In this document: positions 1-11,416 of the stretch, piece after piece | Position numbering within the stretch: the stretch's first letter is position 1 | Layout of the letters: each line of letters opens with the position of its first letter | From: Haematobia irritans | Lineage: Eukaryota > Arthropoda > Insecta > Diptera > Muscidae | Assembly (NCBI RefSeq): GCF_050003625.1 | Contig: NC_134397.1 | Coordinates: forward strand, 191,663,063 to 191,727,062 | Reading direction: 5' to 3' | Length of the DNA stretch: 64,000 bases | The notes under the pieces: generated by a model | Seen by the model: only the letters and a program-made list of their open reading frames with translations | Databases searched by the model: none | Told to the model about the DNA's origin: nothing | Made by a program: the position numbers and the translations under genes

Positions 1-195
1 ATATTTGTAAAAATATCACAATTTTTTTAATTCGCATCCAAAACTCTGTGTTCGGATCACATGTTGAGAAGTGATGGAAATTCAATGAAATGGTGAACAT
101 CCGTTCTATGACAAGCCCATGTTAAATTCATCACTTCTGCGTCAATTTTGCACTACTTCCGGATCCAAAAAGAACATTTTTACTACATTTTTGCC
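1..195 (-). repeat. Fragment related to the CCCAGC-ended element
   Basis: On the reverse strand this stretch matches the left part of the element at 61910-62973. Shared blocks are the 'tatgacaagcccatg' segment near 108-123 and 'tgcactacttccggatcc' near 150-168, in the same order and spacing as the reverse complement of about 61965-62045. The CCCAGC terminus itself is not recognisable here, so this is a diverged or partial copy. No coding potential is seen. Confidence 0.55.
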
Positions 196-1369
196 GACGC
201 TGTGTTTACAGGGTAGGGTGGCCCAATCCCGCTTTTAACAGAGGACCCGTCATACTGATAGATTCTGAGCTATCATTTGGCATATATTCATTGTTTGTGA
301 TTTGCAAGCAAATCAAGTTCGAATATGGGCTATGTCGGTCTAGGTTTTGATATAGCTCCTGTATAAACCGATCACCGATTTGATTTCTGGAACATCTAAC
401 TACTGCAGTTTTTATACGATTGGTTTAAAATTAGAAATCTTGAGGCATTTTGGGTCCAAAATTTTAAATATCCTTTTATTTGGTTAGAGTACCTTAATTT
501 ATGGCATTCATTCCACGATGTTAAGAATGTCTTCACAGCATTTGGTTCTTAATAAACTAATCACCAAATTCTTTATTATCCTTCTTATAGACAAAGGCAA
601 AATCATTGCCTTTCATTTCTAATATTTGCAAAATCAAAAGATATGAGGAAATAAAAACATTTTCTCAATCTTGTGCAAATTATAACTTTATTTCAAATAT
701 TATAATACTGCTAATATTATGATGTCGTTATTTCATAGAGTAACAGTTTAGCAAATATCTTGGTGATACTGATACCAAGTAATTTGAGAGGGAAACGCTT
801 GAAGTCATTTTCATTATCCAGATGCTCCATTGATTAGACAATAAACACTTCAATAAAGTGGATATTGCCACAAGAGCCTAGAAGAGCTCTATCACATTGA
901 CAGAAAAGAACAGAAGTCCTTATAGGCTGAAACAAGAACTTGGAATATTTGCAAAGATAATAACAAAAAATTAAATCATAACGAGTTTTATGCTTAATGA
1001 AGTGGTTATTTTATGATAGCCATTGATTAATAGATGTTATGATAAAAAACACACTAGTTTTGCTCATAGCAAAGACTTTGATGTTGACATCAACGATGCT
1101 GACGGCATTTTAGCATTTGAGAAAGAGATTTTATAAATAAATAATATTTTTGCCATCATTGTCAATTAGTCTTTTTTCTGATGGATAAGTCATTTAAATG
1201 CTTACAGCTTTACGCTTGTTTCCATCACCCTATTAGCGATTTTTAGATTTTTTATATTCACCATTCTACTGTTGGAATATAGACATAGGTGAGATTTATA
1301 TAACCCTTGCTGCAAGAATAATGTTTTCCAAATATTTCAAAGCTCAAGTCCAACATAAGCAATAATACC
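196..1369. other. Non-coding AT-rich sequence with a small H-family remnant
   Basis: No gene is seen. Around 340-400 the phrase 'gatatagctcctgtataaaccgatc' resembles the core of the 153-bp repeat of the H1-H3 elements and is probably a relic of one unit. The remainder is AT-rich and looks single-copy within this window. Confidence 0.4.
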
Positions 1370-4300
1370 TTTTGACAAAATTTTCTACGGAAATAAAATT
1401 TAGACAAAATTTTCTATAGAAATAAAATTTTGACAAAATTTTCTATAGAAATAAAATTTTGTTGTTGTTTTTTATTTCAGCTTAAAACCATACATTGACT
1501 AAACTACAAGAGTAGCTTAACCAACAGAGGAAAAGAATGTTTGTCAAATTTATTTGGGCAAAGCCCTATAGACTGCAAGATGGTTGGATGGACGCACGTT
1601 TCGGAATTACCACATTCCTCATCAGCATCCTCTACTTGCAGCAAAACTATCAACCAATTATCAGGCAAAATTTTCTATAGAAATAAAATTTTGACAAAAT
1701 TTTCTAAAGAAATAAAATTTTGACAAAATTTCCTATAGAAAAAAAAATTTGACAAAATTTTCTATAGATATAAAATTTTGACAAAATTTCCTAAAGAAAT
1801 AAAATTTTAACAAAATTTTCTATAGAAATAAAATTTTGACAAAATTTTCTACAGAAATAATATTTTGACAAAATTTTCTATAGAAATAAAAATTTGACAA
1901 AATTTTCTATAAAGATAAAATTTTGACAATTTTTTCTATAGAGATAAAATTTTGTCAAAATTTTCAATAAAAAAATTTGCAAAATTATCAACATAAATAA
2001 AATTTTGACAAAATTTTCTACAATGATAAAAGTTTAAACAAATTATTTTAAGGAGATAACATTTTGACAAATTTTTCTATAGAAATAAAATTTTCACAAA
2101 GCTTTCTATAGATACAAAATTGTCACAAAATTTTCTATAGAAATAAAATTTTGACAAAATTTTCTATAGAAATAAAATTTTGACAAAATTTTCTATAAAA
2201 ATAATATTTTGACAAAATTTTATATAGTAATAAAAAATTTGACAAAATCTTCTATAGAAATAAATTTTTGACAAAATTTTCCATAGAAAAAAAAAATGAT
2301 AAAATTTTCCATAGAAATAAATATTCGACAAAATTTTCTATAAAGAAAAAATTTTCACAAACTTTTCTATAGTGATAAAATTTTGTAAAATTTTCAATAA
2401 AAAAAATTGCAAAATTATCAACATAAATAAAATTTTGACAAAATTTTTTACATGGATAAAATGTTGACCAAATTTTTTTTGAAGGATATAACATTTTGAC
2501 AAATTTTTCTATAGAGATAAAATTTTCACAAAGCTTTCTATAGACCTAAAATTTTCACAAAATTTTCTATAGAAATATAATCTTGACAAAATTTCCTATA
2601 GCAATAAAATTTTGACAAAATTTTCTAAAGAAATAAAATTTTGACAAAATGTTCTATAGAAATAAAATTTTGACAAAATTTCCTCAAGAAATAAAATTTT
2701 GACAAAATTTTCTATAGAAATAAGATTTTAACAAAACTTTCTATAGAAATAATGTTTTGACAAAATTTTATATAGTAATAAAAATTTGACAAAATTTTCT
2801 ATAGATATAAATTTGTCACAAAATTTTCTATAGAAATAAAATTTTGACAAAATTTTCTATAAAAGTAATATTTTGATAAAATTTTATATAGTAATAAAAA
2901 TTTGACAAATTTTTCTATAGAAATAAATTTTTGACAAAATTTTCCACAGAAAAAAATTATAAAATTTTCCATAGAAATAAAATTCGACAAAATTTTCTAT
3001 AAAGAAAAAATTTTCACAAACTTTTCTATAGTGATAAGATTTTGTCAAATTTTCAATAAAAAAATTTGCAAAATTATCAACATAAATAAAATTTTGACAA
3101 AATTTTTTACAGGGATAAAATGTTGACCAAATTTTTTTTGAAGGATATAACATTTTGACAAATTTTTCTATAGAGATAAAATTTTCACAAAGCTTTCTAT
3201 AGACCTAAAATTTTCACAAAATTTTCTATAGAAATACAATTTTGACAAAATTTTCTATAGCAATAAAATTTTGACAAAATTTTCTAAAGAAATAAAATTT
3301 TGACAAAATGTTCTATAGAAATAAAATTTTGACAAAATTTCCTAAAGAAATAAAATTTTGACAAAATTTTATATAGTAATAAAAATTTGACAAAATTTTC
3401 TATAAAAATAAATTTTTGACAAAATTTTATATAGTAATAAAAATTTGACAAAATTTTCTATAAAAATAAATTTTTGACAAAATTTTCCATAGAAAAAAAT
3501 TTGATAAAATTTTCCATAAAAATAAATATTCGACAAAATTTTCTATAAAGATAAAATTTTGACAAACTTTCCTATAGAGATAAAATTTTGTCAACATTTT
3601 CAATGAAAAAAATTGGCAAAATTATCAATATAAATAAAAATTTGACAAAATTTTCTACAGAGATAAAATTTTGACCAAATTTTTTTTAAGGAGATAACAT
3701 TTTGACAAATTATTCTATAGAGATAAATTTTTCAGAAAGCTTTCTATAGACATAAAATTTTTACAAAATTTTCTATAGAAATAAAATTTTGACAAAATTT
3801 TCTATAGAAATAAAATTTTGACAAAATTTCCTATAGAAATAAAATATTGACAAAATTTTCTATAGAAATAAAATTTTTACAAAATTTTCTGTAGAAATAA
3901 AATTTTGACAAAATTTTCTATTGAGGTAAAATTTTGACAAAATTTCCTATAGAAAAAAAAAAAATTTGACAAAATTTTTTATAGAAATAAAATTTTGACA
4001 ACATTTTCTATAGAAATAAAATTTTGACAAAAGTTTCTATAAAAATAAAATGTTGACAAAATTTTTTATAGAAATAAAATTTTGACAAAATTTTCTATAG
4101 GAATTAATATTTGACAACATTTTCTATAAAGATAAAATGTTGACAAAATTTTCTATAGAAATAAAATTTGGTCACAATTTTCAATATAAATAAAATGTTG
4201 ACAAAATTTTTAATATAAATACAATTTTGACAAAATTTTATATAGAAATAAAATTTTGACAAAATTTTCTATAGAAATTAAATTTTAGCAAAATTTTCTG

Positions 4301-5027
4301 TAGAAATAAAATTTTGAAAAAAATTATAGAAATAAAATTTTATCAAAATTTTCTATAGAAATAAAATTTTGACAAAATTTCCTATAGAAAAAAAATTTGA
4401 CAAAATTTTTTATAGAAATAAAATTTTGACAACATTATCTATGGAAATAAAATTTTGACAAAAGTTTCTACAAAAATAAAATGTTGACAAAATTTTTTAT
4501 AGAAATAAAATTTTGACAAAATTTTCAGTAGGAGTAAATATTTAACAACATTTTCTATAAAGATAAAATGTTGACAAAATTTTCTATAGAGATAAAATTT
4601 TGTCAGAATTTTCAATATAAATAAAATTTTGACAAAATTTTCTATAGAAATAAAATTTTGACAAAATTTTCTATAGAAATAAAATTTTGACAAAATTTTC
4701 TATAGAAATAAAATTTTGACAAAATTTCCTATAGAAATAAAATTTTGACAAAATTTTCTATAGAAATACAATTTTGACAAAAGTTTCTATAAAAATAAAA
4801 TGTTGACAAAGTTTTCTCTAGAAATAAAATTTTGACCAAATTTTTATAGAAATAAAATTTTTACAAAATTTTCTATAGAAATACAATTTTGACAAAATTT
4901 TTTATATAACAAAATTTTCTATAGAAATAAAATGTTGACAAAATTCTTTATGGAAACAAAATTTTGACAAAATTTTCTATAAAGATAAAATTTTGACAAA
5001 ATTGTCTATAGAAATAACATTTTGATT
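1370..5027 (+). repeat. 29-bp minisatellite array (array 1), about 3.6 kb
   Basis: Tandem array of a 29-bp unit beginning GACAAAATTTTCTATAGAAA and continuing TAAAATTTT. Consecutive GACAAAA starts, for example near 3791 and 3820, are 29 bases apart. The unit has a palindromic TCTATAGA centre. Higher-order structure is visible: a distinctive stretch (caataaaaaaa..gcaaaattatcaacat..aaggatataacat) recurs near 1970, 2393, 3052 and 3599. The 2393 and 3052 copies are nearly identical over more than 200 bp. A non-satellite insert occupies 1462-1667. Short open frames here are by-products of the repeat. Confidence 0.95.
1462..1667. repeat. Non-satellite insert inside array 1
   Basis: About 200 bp that does not follow the 29-bp unit interrupts the array; the satellite resumes at 'caaaattttctatag' near 1667. 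Its segment 'accatacattgactaaac' recurs inverted near 23198-23216, next to array 2. This suggests an interspersed repeat that travels with the satellite rather than unique DNA. No protein is recognised; a 60-codon open frame across it continues into satellite and is not convincing. Confidence 0.55.
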
Positions 5028-6154
5028 CCTCATTGGTCACGTATATAATTCTCCAGCATCGATATAAGAAAAACTATAACGCTTGCAACAAGTTCTTGAT
5101 TGTGGTTGTATTCTATAGTATACGATTTTTTCAAATTTTGAAAAATCTCATTTCAATCCTTTTGCTCTTGTGAAAATTTGAATGCTCATTTTTGTGTCTA
5201 TCTTAAATTTTCTTTTTCAAATTTTAAAAATGGCTTCATATCAAATTTCCTGGTTCTTGGCTTTCTTGCTTCTCTTATATTTTACTCTTCACTCATTATA
5301 TCAATATTTTCATCTACAAAGCTAAAAATTGTTTTCTATTTGTATTAAATACACAATTTGTTTACCTATTTTCAATATTTAAATTTAAATTGAAATGAGT
5401 TCCTTTAATATTCATGCAGCTATACATCCCATTATTTATTGCTGGCTTTCTATGCATAGATCTCAATAGATGTCATTTTTGTACGTAGGGTTGTTTGCAG
5501 TTTTTTTTCTCTGTCGATTTTTATCATATCCTCTGGTATACAGGCATCTAAAGCTCTCTTTCATAATATTGTCTTTATAAACACAAAAAAAAAAGGACAT
5601 CGTTCAGCTACAATGGCCTGAATGCAACCCATTGTGTTTTCGAGTTGGCTTAGTTAGGCCATTCATCGTTCATAAGGATAAAGAAGAGGAGGCTGCTGCA
5701 TAGATAGAGCAATCAAATCAAACGTTCATTGATGCTGTTGCCGATACTGATGAGGGCTTGGTGATGATGCTGATGATGATGAGTAGGATGACGATGTTGA
5801 TAATACCAGTGTCAGTCATTTAGAACATGTGTTGAACAAATATTTTCCCTATTGCCTTAGCACCAAGTCAAAGTCATTCTAAAACAAACAGACTAGTTTG
5901 GAAAATAAACAAGCATACAAATGCAAGAGAATGAACGACGGGTTTGACAGACGTTTTGTTCAAGACTTGGCAGCATGGATTTTTTTTTTCAAATTGCAAC
6001 AAGAAGTTTGCAAAAAAAGCTAAAGGAAATAAATTCCTTTAAAAATGTTTTTTTATTTAAATTAAGATTTTTTTTGTAGAGGACCTAATTAATAGGTCTC
6101 GATATCTAATATATTGTTTCAGTTAAAAAATGAACGTTGAAGCTATAGCTAGTT
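5028..6154. other. Non-repetitive stretch, no gene found
   Basis: The 29-bp array ends near 5027. The sequence that follows is AT-rich with a more complex patch at about 5600-5990 that includes a short impure GATGAT run near 5765-5800. No exon with convincing splice sites and no RNA gene was recognised. If the Gfrl-like gene has exons upstream of 11126, this is one place they could lie, but none could be supported. Confidence 0.4.
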
Positions 6155-6422
6155 AATATAAGGAAAGAATTTAATTTAAAGTATAAAGTCGGGCGTGTCC
6201 GACTATATTATACCCTGCACCACTTTGTAGATCCACATTTTCGATACCATATCAACTCCGTCAAATGTAAGATATCGGACGAAATATATATATGAAGATA
6301 TCGGACGAAAGATATATATGGGAGCTATATCTAAATCTGAACCGTTTTCTTCCAAAGTCAATAGGGTTCTATTCTGATCCAAAACAGAAATTTGTGCCAA
6401 ATTTGAAGTCGATTGGACTTAA

Positions 6423-6552
6423 CCCAGATATGCCGACGGGCCGTTATATTCTGTAGCACACCAACAAGTAGATTAGAAAATGTAAAGCACTGTAAACGCA
6501 GAAACCTGAACATAACAGGTGTACTACATGTAGTACGATCGGCATATCTGGG
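6423..6552. mobile_element. piggyBac-type MITE with TTAA target duplication
   Basis: Inverted ends CCCAGATATGCCGA (from 6423) and TCGGCATATCTGGG (to 6552) are exact over 14 bp and flanked by TTAA on both sides (6419-6422 and 6553-6556). Removing the element restores the reading 'gacTTAAattgcgacc' found at the same place in the H2 copy at 12683-14028. TTAA duplication with CCC-starting inverted repeats is the piggyBac hallmark. At 130 bp it has no room for a transposase, so it is non-autonomous. Confidence 0.8.
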
Positions 6553-6733
6553 TTAAATTGCGACCTAGACTTTGATCACAAAAATGTGTTCACAGACAGA
6601 CGGACGGACGGACAGAGGGATATGGGTAGATTGACACAGGGGCCGGCCCTGAGCAATATTTCCAAAGACGACATATGCCTATCTCGTCTCCTTCTGGGTG
6701 TTGCAAACATATGCACTAACTTATAATACCCTG

Positions 6734-7082
6734 TTAGGTTAGGTTAGGTTATGTGGCAGCCCGATGTATCAGGCTCACTTAGACTATTCAGTCCATTGTG
6801 ATACCACAGTGGTGAACTTCTCTCTTATCACTGAGTGCTGCCCGATTCCATGTTAAACTCAATGACAAGGGACCTCCTTTTTATAGCCGAGTCCGAACGG
6901 CGTTCCACATTCTAGTGAAACCACTTAGAGAAGCTTTGAAACCCTCAGAAATGTCACCAGCATTACTGAGGTGGGATAATCCACCGCTGAAAAACTTTTT
7001 GGTGTTTGGTCGTAGCAGGAATCGAACCCACGACCTTGTGTATGCAAGGGGGCATGCTAACCATTGCACCACGGTGGCTCCC
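6734..7082 (-). mobile_element. tRNA-derived SINE, complete copy 1
   Basis: Reading the minus strand from 7082, a tRNA-like head is seen with an A-box-like 'GTGCAATGGTTAGCATG' and a B box 'GGGTTCGATTCC'. A body with no coding potential follows, and the tail is (CCTAA)n at 6734-6750. A 12-bp target duplication TATAATACCCTG (6722-6733 and 7083-7094) fixes both ends. The insertion lies in the 3' hairpin region of an H2 element. The head most resembles a tRNA of the Gly/Glu/His type, but the parent tRNA is not certain. Confidence 0.85.
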
Positions 7083-7122
7083 TATAATACCCTGTTCCAC
7101 AGTGTGGCGCTGGGTATGATAA

Positions 7123-7815
7123 AAAGTGAAGAATGGTACTCAAGCCAAAGAGGTCAACTGTGGCCACCAGAACTCACGAAACACCGAAAGGGCAGGAGGT
7201 CGCCCCTTGCTCCTATTCGTCCACACTTTGGTTAAAATAAATGCCCAATATCTTCGGGAAATGTCCTGAAGACAGTATTAATTCCATAGGTACAAAAATA
7301 TTTCGGCGCCATGCCATGGACATTCTAAAAGGACTCAGCTCGCTTCAACCACGAATGGGTATAAAGCCAGGAGTTTCCTTGCTTCATTTCTACTACACAA
7401 TGGCCATAAAAATTTCCGGATGTCAAGCCACTGGGCTTTGTTGTCTGAGCCGTTTTGGAGGGTAAGGTTGGCACTGAAATTATCAAAATTGCAATGGTCT
7501 CAAGACAGCGTGTGGCTTTGTCTACTGTTTGCAAGCCATAATTCGTGCCAAAGATAGACAATTCAAACAAATTGGAACTGATTCCAGAATTTGATATTAC
7601 TTCAGAAATCTTTTGCTACTGAGCGATAAAATTTAAAGAACATAGCGCTTTGTTGGTATTAGATATCAGCTACCCTGCTATTATTCGATGTAGTTTCTTT
7701 GTTTTGAAAAAGAAAAATTTTAATTATTACCATCAATCGAATAATAATAATATTTTTTAGTCTATACCTTAGGGTATACCTAGTTACTAATTACTGAAGA
7801 AATGTATTATTGAAG
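7123..7815. other. Unassigned GC-richer island
   Basis: From 7123 to about 7640 base composition is clearly less AT-rich than on either side and no repeat family from this window matches. Open frames of 74-106 codons occur on both strands, but none shows a recognisable domain, start context or splice pattern. It may be a decayed transposon or gene fragment. From 7640 to 7815 the sequence is AT-rich. Confidence 0.35.
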
Positions 7816-9766
7816 AACAAGTATATACGGCCGTAAGTTCGACCAGGCCGAATCTTATGTGCCCTCCACCATGGATTGAGTACAAACTTCTACGAAAGAC
7901 TGTCATCCACAATCGAATTACTTGTTTTGTGGTATCTTAAAACTTCTTAACATCGTTTTCTAAATTGTGAGTTAGACCATACATGGTATATATTAGACAA
8001 AAAGGTATGTGTAGGTAAGTCTACAAATAATTACGAATCGATATGGACTTTTTGCACGGTACGTAGAGAGCCAGAATTGAAATATGGGGGTCGCTTATAT
8101 GGGGACTATACACAATTATGAACTTGATATGGACCAATTTGTGTGTGATTGGAAATCGATTTATCTGAGGGATATATATAACTATAGACCGATATGGACC
8201 TAGTTAGGCATGGTTGTTAACGGCCATATACTAGCACAATGTAGCAAATTTCAACTGACTCGGATGAAATTTGCTCCTCCAAGAGGCTCCAAAACCAAAT
8301 CTCGGGATCGGTTTATATGGGGGCTATATATGATTATGAACTGATATGGACCACATTTGGCATGGTTGTTACATATCATATACTAACATCACGTACAAAA
8401 TTTCAACCGAATCGGATGCATTTTGCTCTTCCAAGGGGCTACGGTGGTCAAATCTGGGGATCGGTTTACATGGGGGCTATATATAATTATGGACCGATTT
8501 AGACCAATTTTTGCATGGTTGTTGGATACCATATATCGGATGAATTTTGCTCTTCCAAGGGGCTCCGTAGGTCATATCTGAGGATCGGTTTACATGGGGC
8601 TATATATAACTATGGACTGATATGAACCAATTCCTGCATTGTTGTTGGATACCATATACTAACATCACGTACCAAATTTCAACCGAGTCGGATGAATTTT
8701 GCTCTTCCAAGGGGTTCCGGTTTATATGGGGCCTATATATAATTATGGACCGATATCGACCAATTTTTGAGGCCCTACATTAACAACACGTACCAAATTT
8801 CAACTAAATCAGATGAATTTTGGTCTTCCAAGAGGCTCCGGAGGTCAAATCTGGTGATCGGTTTATATGGGGGCTATATATAATTATGGACCGATGTGGA
8901 CCAATTTTGGCATGGTCATTAGAGACCATATACTAACATCATGTAGCAAATTTTAGCCGGATCGGATTAAATTTGCTTCTCTTAAAGGCTCTGCAAGCAA
9001 AATCGGGGGATCGGTTTATATGGGGGCTATATATAATTATGGACCGATGTGGACCAATTTTTGCATGGTTGTTAGAGACCAAATACTAACACCATGTACC
9101 AAATTTCAGCCGGATCGGATGAAATTTGCTTCTCTTAGAGGCTCCGCAAGCCAAATCGGGGAATCGGTTTATATGGAGGCTATATATAATTATGGACCGA
9201 TGTGGACCAATTTTTGCATGGTTGTTCGAGACCATTAACTAACGCCATATACCAAATTTTAGCCGGATCAGATTAAATTTGCTTCTCTTAGAGGCTCTAC
9301 AAGCCAAATCGGGGGATGGGTTTATATGGGGGCTATATATAATTATGGACCGATGTGGACCAATTTTTGTATGGTTGTTAGAGACCATATAGTAACACCA
9401 TGTACTAAATTTCAGCCGGATCGGATGAAATTTGCTTCTCTTAGTGGCCTCGCAAGCCAAATTTGGGGGTCCGTTTATATGGGGGCTATACGTAAAAGTG
9501 GACCGATATGGTCCATTTGCAATACCATCCGACCTACATCAATAACAACTACTTGTGCCAAGTTTCAAGTCGATAGCTTGTTTCGTTCGGAAGTTAGCGT
9601 GATTTGAACAGTTGAACGGACGGACGGACATGCTCAGATCGACTCAGAATTTCACCACGACCCAGAATATATATACTTTATGGGGTCTTAGAGCAATATT
9701 TCGATGTGTTATAAACGGAATGACCAAGTTAATATACCCCCATCCTATGACGGGGGGTATAAAAAA
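7816..9766 (+). mobile_element. H1 element (DINE-1/HINE-like), copy 1, long form
   Basis: The 5' end is 'aagtatatacggccgtaag' followed by 'CCCTCCACCATGG'. The centre holds about eight units of a roughly 153-bp tandem repeat; the 'tttatatgggggctatat' cores fall near 8312, 8465, 8859, 9012, 9165, 9317 and 9470, with two shortened units between. The 3' end has a GACGGACGGACA tract near 9618-9632 and the terminal hairpin 'tatacccccatcctatg..ggggggtata'. The unit length is a multiple of three, so runs of 60-93 codons with 'MGAIYNYGPMWTNFC'-type peptides appear, but they are broken by stops. Confidence 0.75.
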
Positions 9767-11125
9767 ACAAACGGTTTTGAAATAGGTAAAAATGGATTTC
9801 ATTTATTTGATAATTATATATTTGTTCCTCATAACGTATACGTGTTATAAATTATTCTGTTGGTGGTATCCAGTGGCGTATGACTATTTTTTATTTTATA
9901 TTAAAAATCTATATTTTGTTAATAATTAAACACTCAAACAGAATTTTAGTTAATTTATACTAAAAATCCAAAAATTTTCTTTCATGGATTTTAAATCACA
10001 ATATTGTATATGAAATCAAATTCGATTAAAGTCTGGAAGTGTAATCTAATTTCAGTTTACAATTTTTTTTTTTTAAATAAATTCAAATCTTGAAGACATT
10101 ATATTAGTTTAGGAGATATGAGGTTGCCAAAAGAAAGCAAAAAAAACACTTCTAACAGAAATGCTTAAATTATTTACTCAACGTTTATTTATTTTTAAAA
10201 TTTTCGATAATTACGTATTGGCTCCCCATAGCGTATGTGTAGTATAAATTTTTCTGTGGATGGTGTCCTGTGGCGTATAGACATTTAGAATTTCATATTC
10301 TAGACATAAATATATTTTTAATATTTCAGTTTTTTTTTTACAAAAAGGTGAGTTTATATATAAAAATCTTTTGCTAAAGCACTTTAAATATTTTTCAAAC
10401 TATTATGTCTATGAATAAACAAATTAAGGAATGTAAATACAATTTTGTAAAATATGTTCATCTATAAATATTTCTATAAATAAAGCACTTTAAAATAAAA
10501 TGAAGCACATTTTTTTTTGTTATAAATGGAAATATTGTAATAAATGCACTTGTTTGTCAACAAAAAAGGAAAGACAAAATTTCAAATAATTCATTTAAAA
10601 TTTTTATTTTTATAATGTTTCTTTTTTTTTAATGAAAAAATAAAAAAAGATTCCTTTTTTTAAACTATTATGGAAAATAACTCAATATTTTTGAATATGT
10701 ATATTTCCTTTGGGTTAATTTTTTTTTGTTATTTCACTATGATTTCTAAAAACAAAAGCATATATGTTATATTGTTTTTATTTCAACAAAGATTAACGAT
10801 CTAAAGGAGAAAGAGAAAATCTGATATGGTTAGGACATTACAGGCATACAACTAAAGACAAAATAGTTTTCTTTTTGTTTGAAACAATTTTGGACTAAAT
10901 AAAAAGACATTTTAGCCAACAAACAAATATTTCTCTCAAGTTTTATTGTTATCTACTACATGACGTCATACTCACACAACATATCTGGTATCAATAAAAA
11001 GAGAAAAAAAAAAAAACAAACATAAAATATCATACAACTCATTACTTGTTTATTATTTTTCATTTTCGTTGTTGTTTTTCTTGTTCGTCTTTGTTTGTTT
11101 TTTTCTTCATACCTTGAATTTCCAG
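9767..11125. other. AT-rich intronic or upstream sequence
   Basis: No gene is seen. The stretch is A/T homopolymer-rich and contains the pair of 82-bp direct repeats described separately. It ends in a long pyrimidine tract (about 11040-11120) followed by TTTCCAG, the presumed acceptor of the exon at 11126. Confidence 0.5.
9809..10287 (+). repeat. Diverged 82-bp direct repeat pair
   Basis: Copies at about 9809-9890 and 10206-10287 share the order 'gataatta..t', 'ctc(c)cata.cgtat', 'gtataaatt.ttctgt', 'ggtgt(at)cc', 'tggcgtat'. They are in the same orientation, about 397 bp apart and around 75-80% identical by eye. No coding or RNA motif is recognised. They could be two copies of a short dispersed element or a duplicated intronic element. 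Confidence 0.6.
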
Positions 11126-11416
11126 TTCGAATTATGGGCATGGACGATAAATTGCATCAGAAAATCTTCGAAGATAATTTGAGCCTAATCGATACACCAT
11201 TGATTGCAACTACAAATAGTATCCACTATCCAGGAAGTATATCATCGAATAGCTATAGCACTCTACAGGGTGTACTGCTGTATCCATTTAATATGAGTGA
11301 ATTTCATCAACGACACATGGCGGCAATGACTACAGCGAATAGCAGAGATTTGGATATCATCGATACGGATGGCTATAATGGTGCAAATAATGGCAAAAGT
11401 GATATATATTATCAAA
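11126..11416 (+). CDS. Internal exon, probable N-terminal part of a Gfrl-like gene
   Basis: An open frame is bounded by a strong acceptor (long pyrimidine tract then TTTCCAG, AG at 11124-11125) and a good donor (AAA|GTATGT, GT at 11417). The exon is 291 bp and starts and ends in phase 1, that is with two leading bases and one trailing base. The encoded peptide includes 'GMDDKLHQKIFEDNLSLIDT', then 'YPFNMSEFHQRHMAAM', and ends 'DGYNGANNGKSDIYYQ'. It is hydrophilic, has no cysteine, and carries no recognised domain. Codon use looks coding: synonymous positions vary and there are no stops across 97 codons. The trailing phase fits exactly onto the exon at 37549, which is why I place both in one gene, but an unrelated gene or an alternative exon is possible. 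An in-frame ATG lies at 11135, so it could also hold a start codon. Intron 1 would be 26 kb. Confidence 0.6.

Larger units (their letters stand above)
6155..7122 (+). mobile_element. H2 element (DINE-1/HINE-like), copy 1, with two insertions
   Basis: It starts near 'aaagtcgggcgtgtccgact' and the 5' subterminal repeat 'TATACCCTGCACCAC'. One partial 153-type unit follows ('atatatatgggagctatatc'), then a GACGGAC-rich (GTCY)n tract near 6595-6615. It ends with the hairpin 'CCCTGTTCCACAG..GTGTGGCGC' and 'gggtat'. A 130-bp piggyBac-type MITE (6423-6552) and a SINE (6734-7082) are inserted, each with a visible target duplication. The mini-me/DINE-1 assignment rests on the combination of (GTCY)n tract, internal tandem repeat and 3' stem-loop. 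No coding capacity is seen. Confidence 0.7.

Noticed and set aside
6734..6752. GGTTAGGTTAGGTTA as a telomere or interstitial telomere repeat
   Set aside because: It is the tail of a tRNA-derived SINE bounded by a 12-bp target duplication; the same tail recurs on other SINE copies.
11095..11125. Upstream extension of the first exon to an apparent start at 11095
   Set aside because: This part is a polypyrimidine tract ending in TTTCCAG, that is an intron end; the coding-like sequence starts at 11126.
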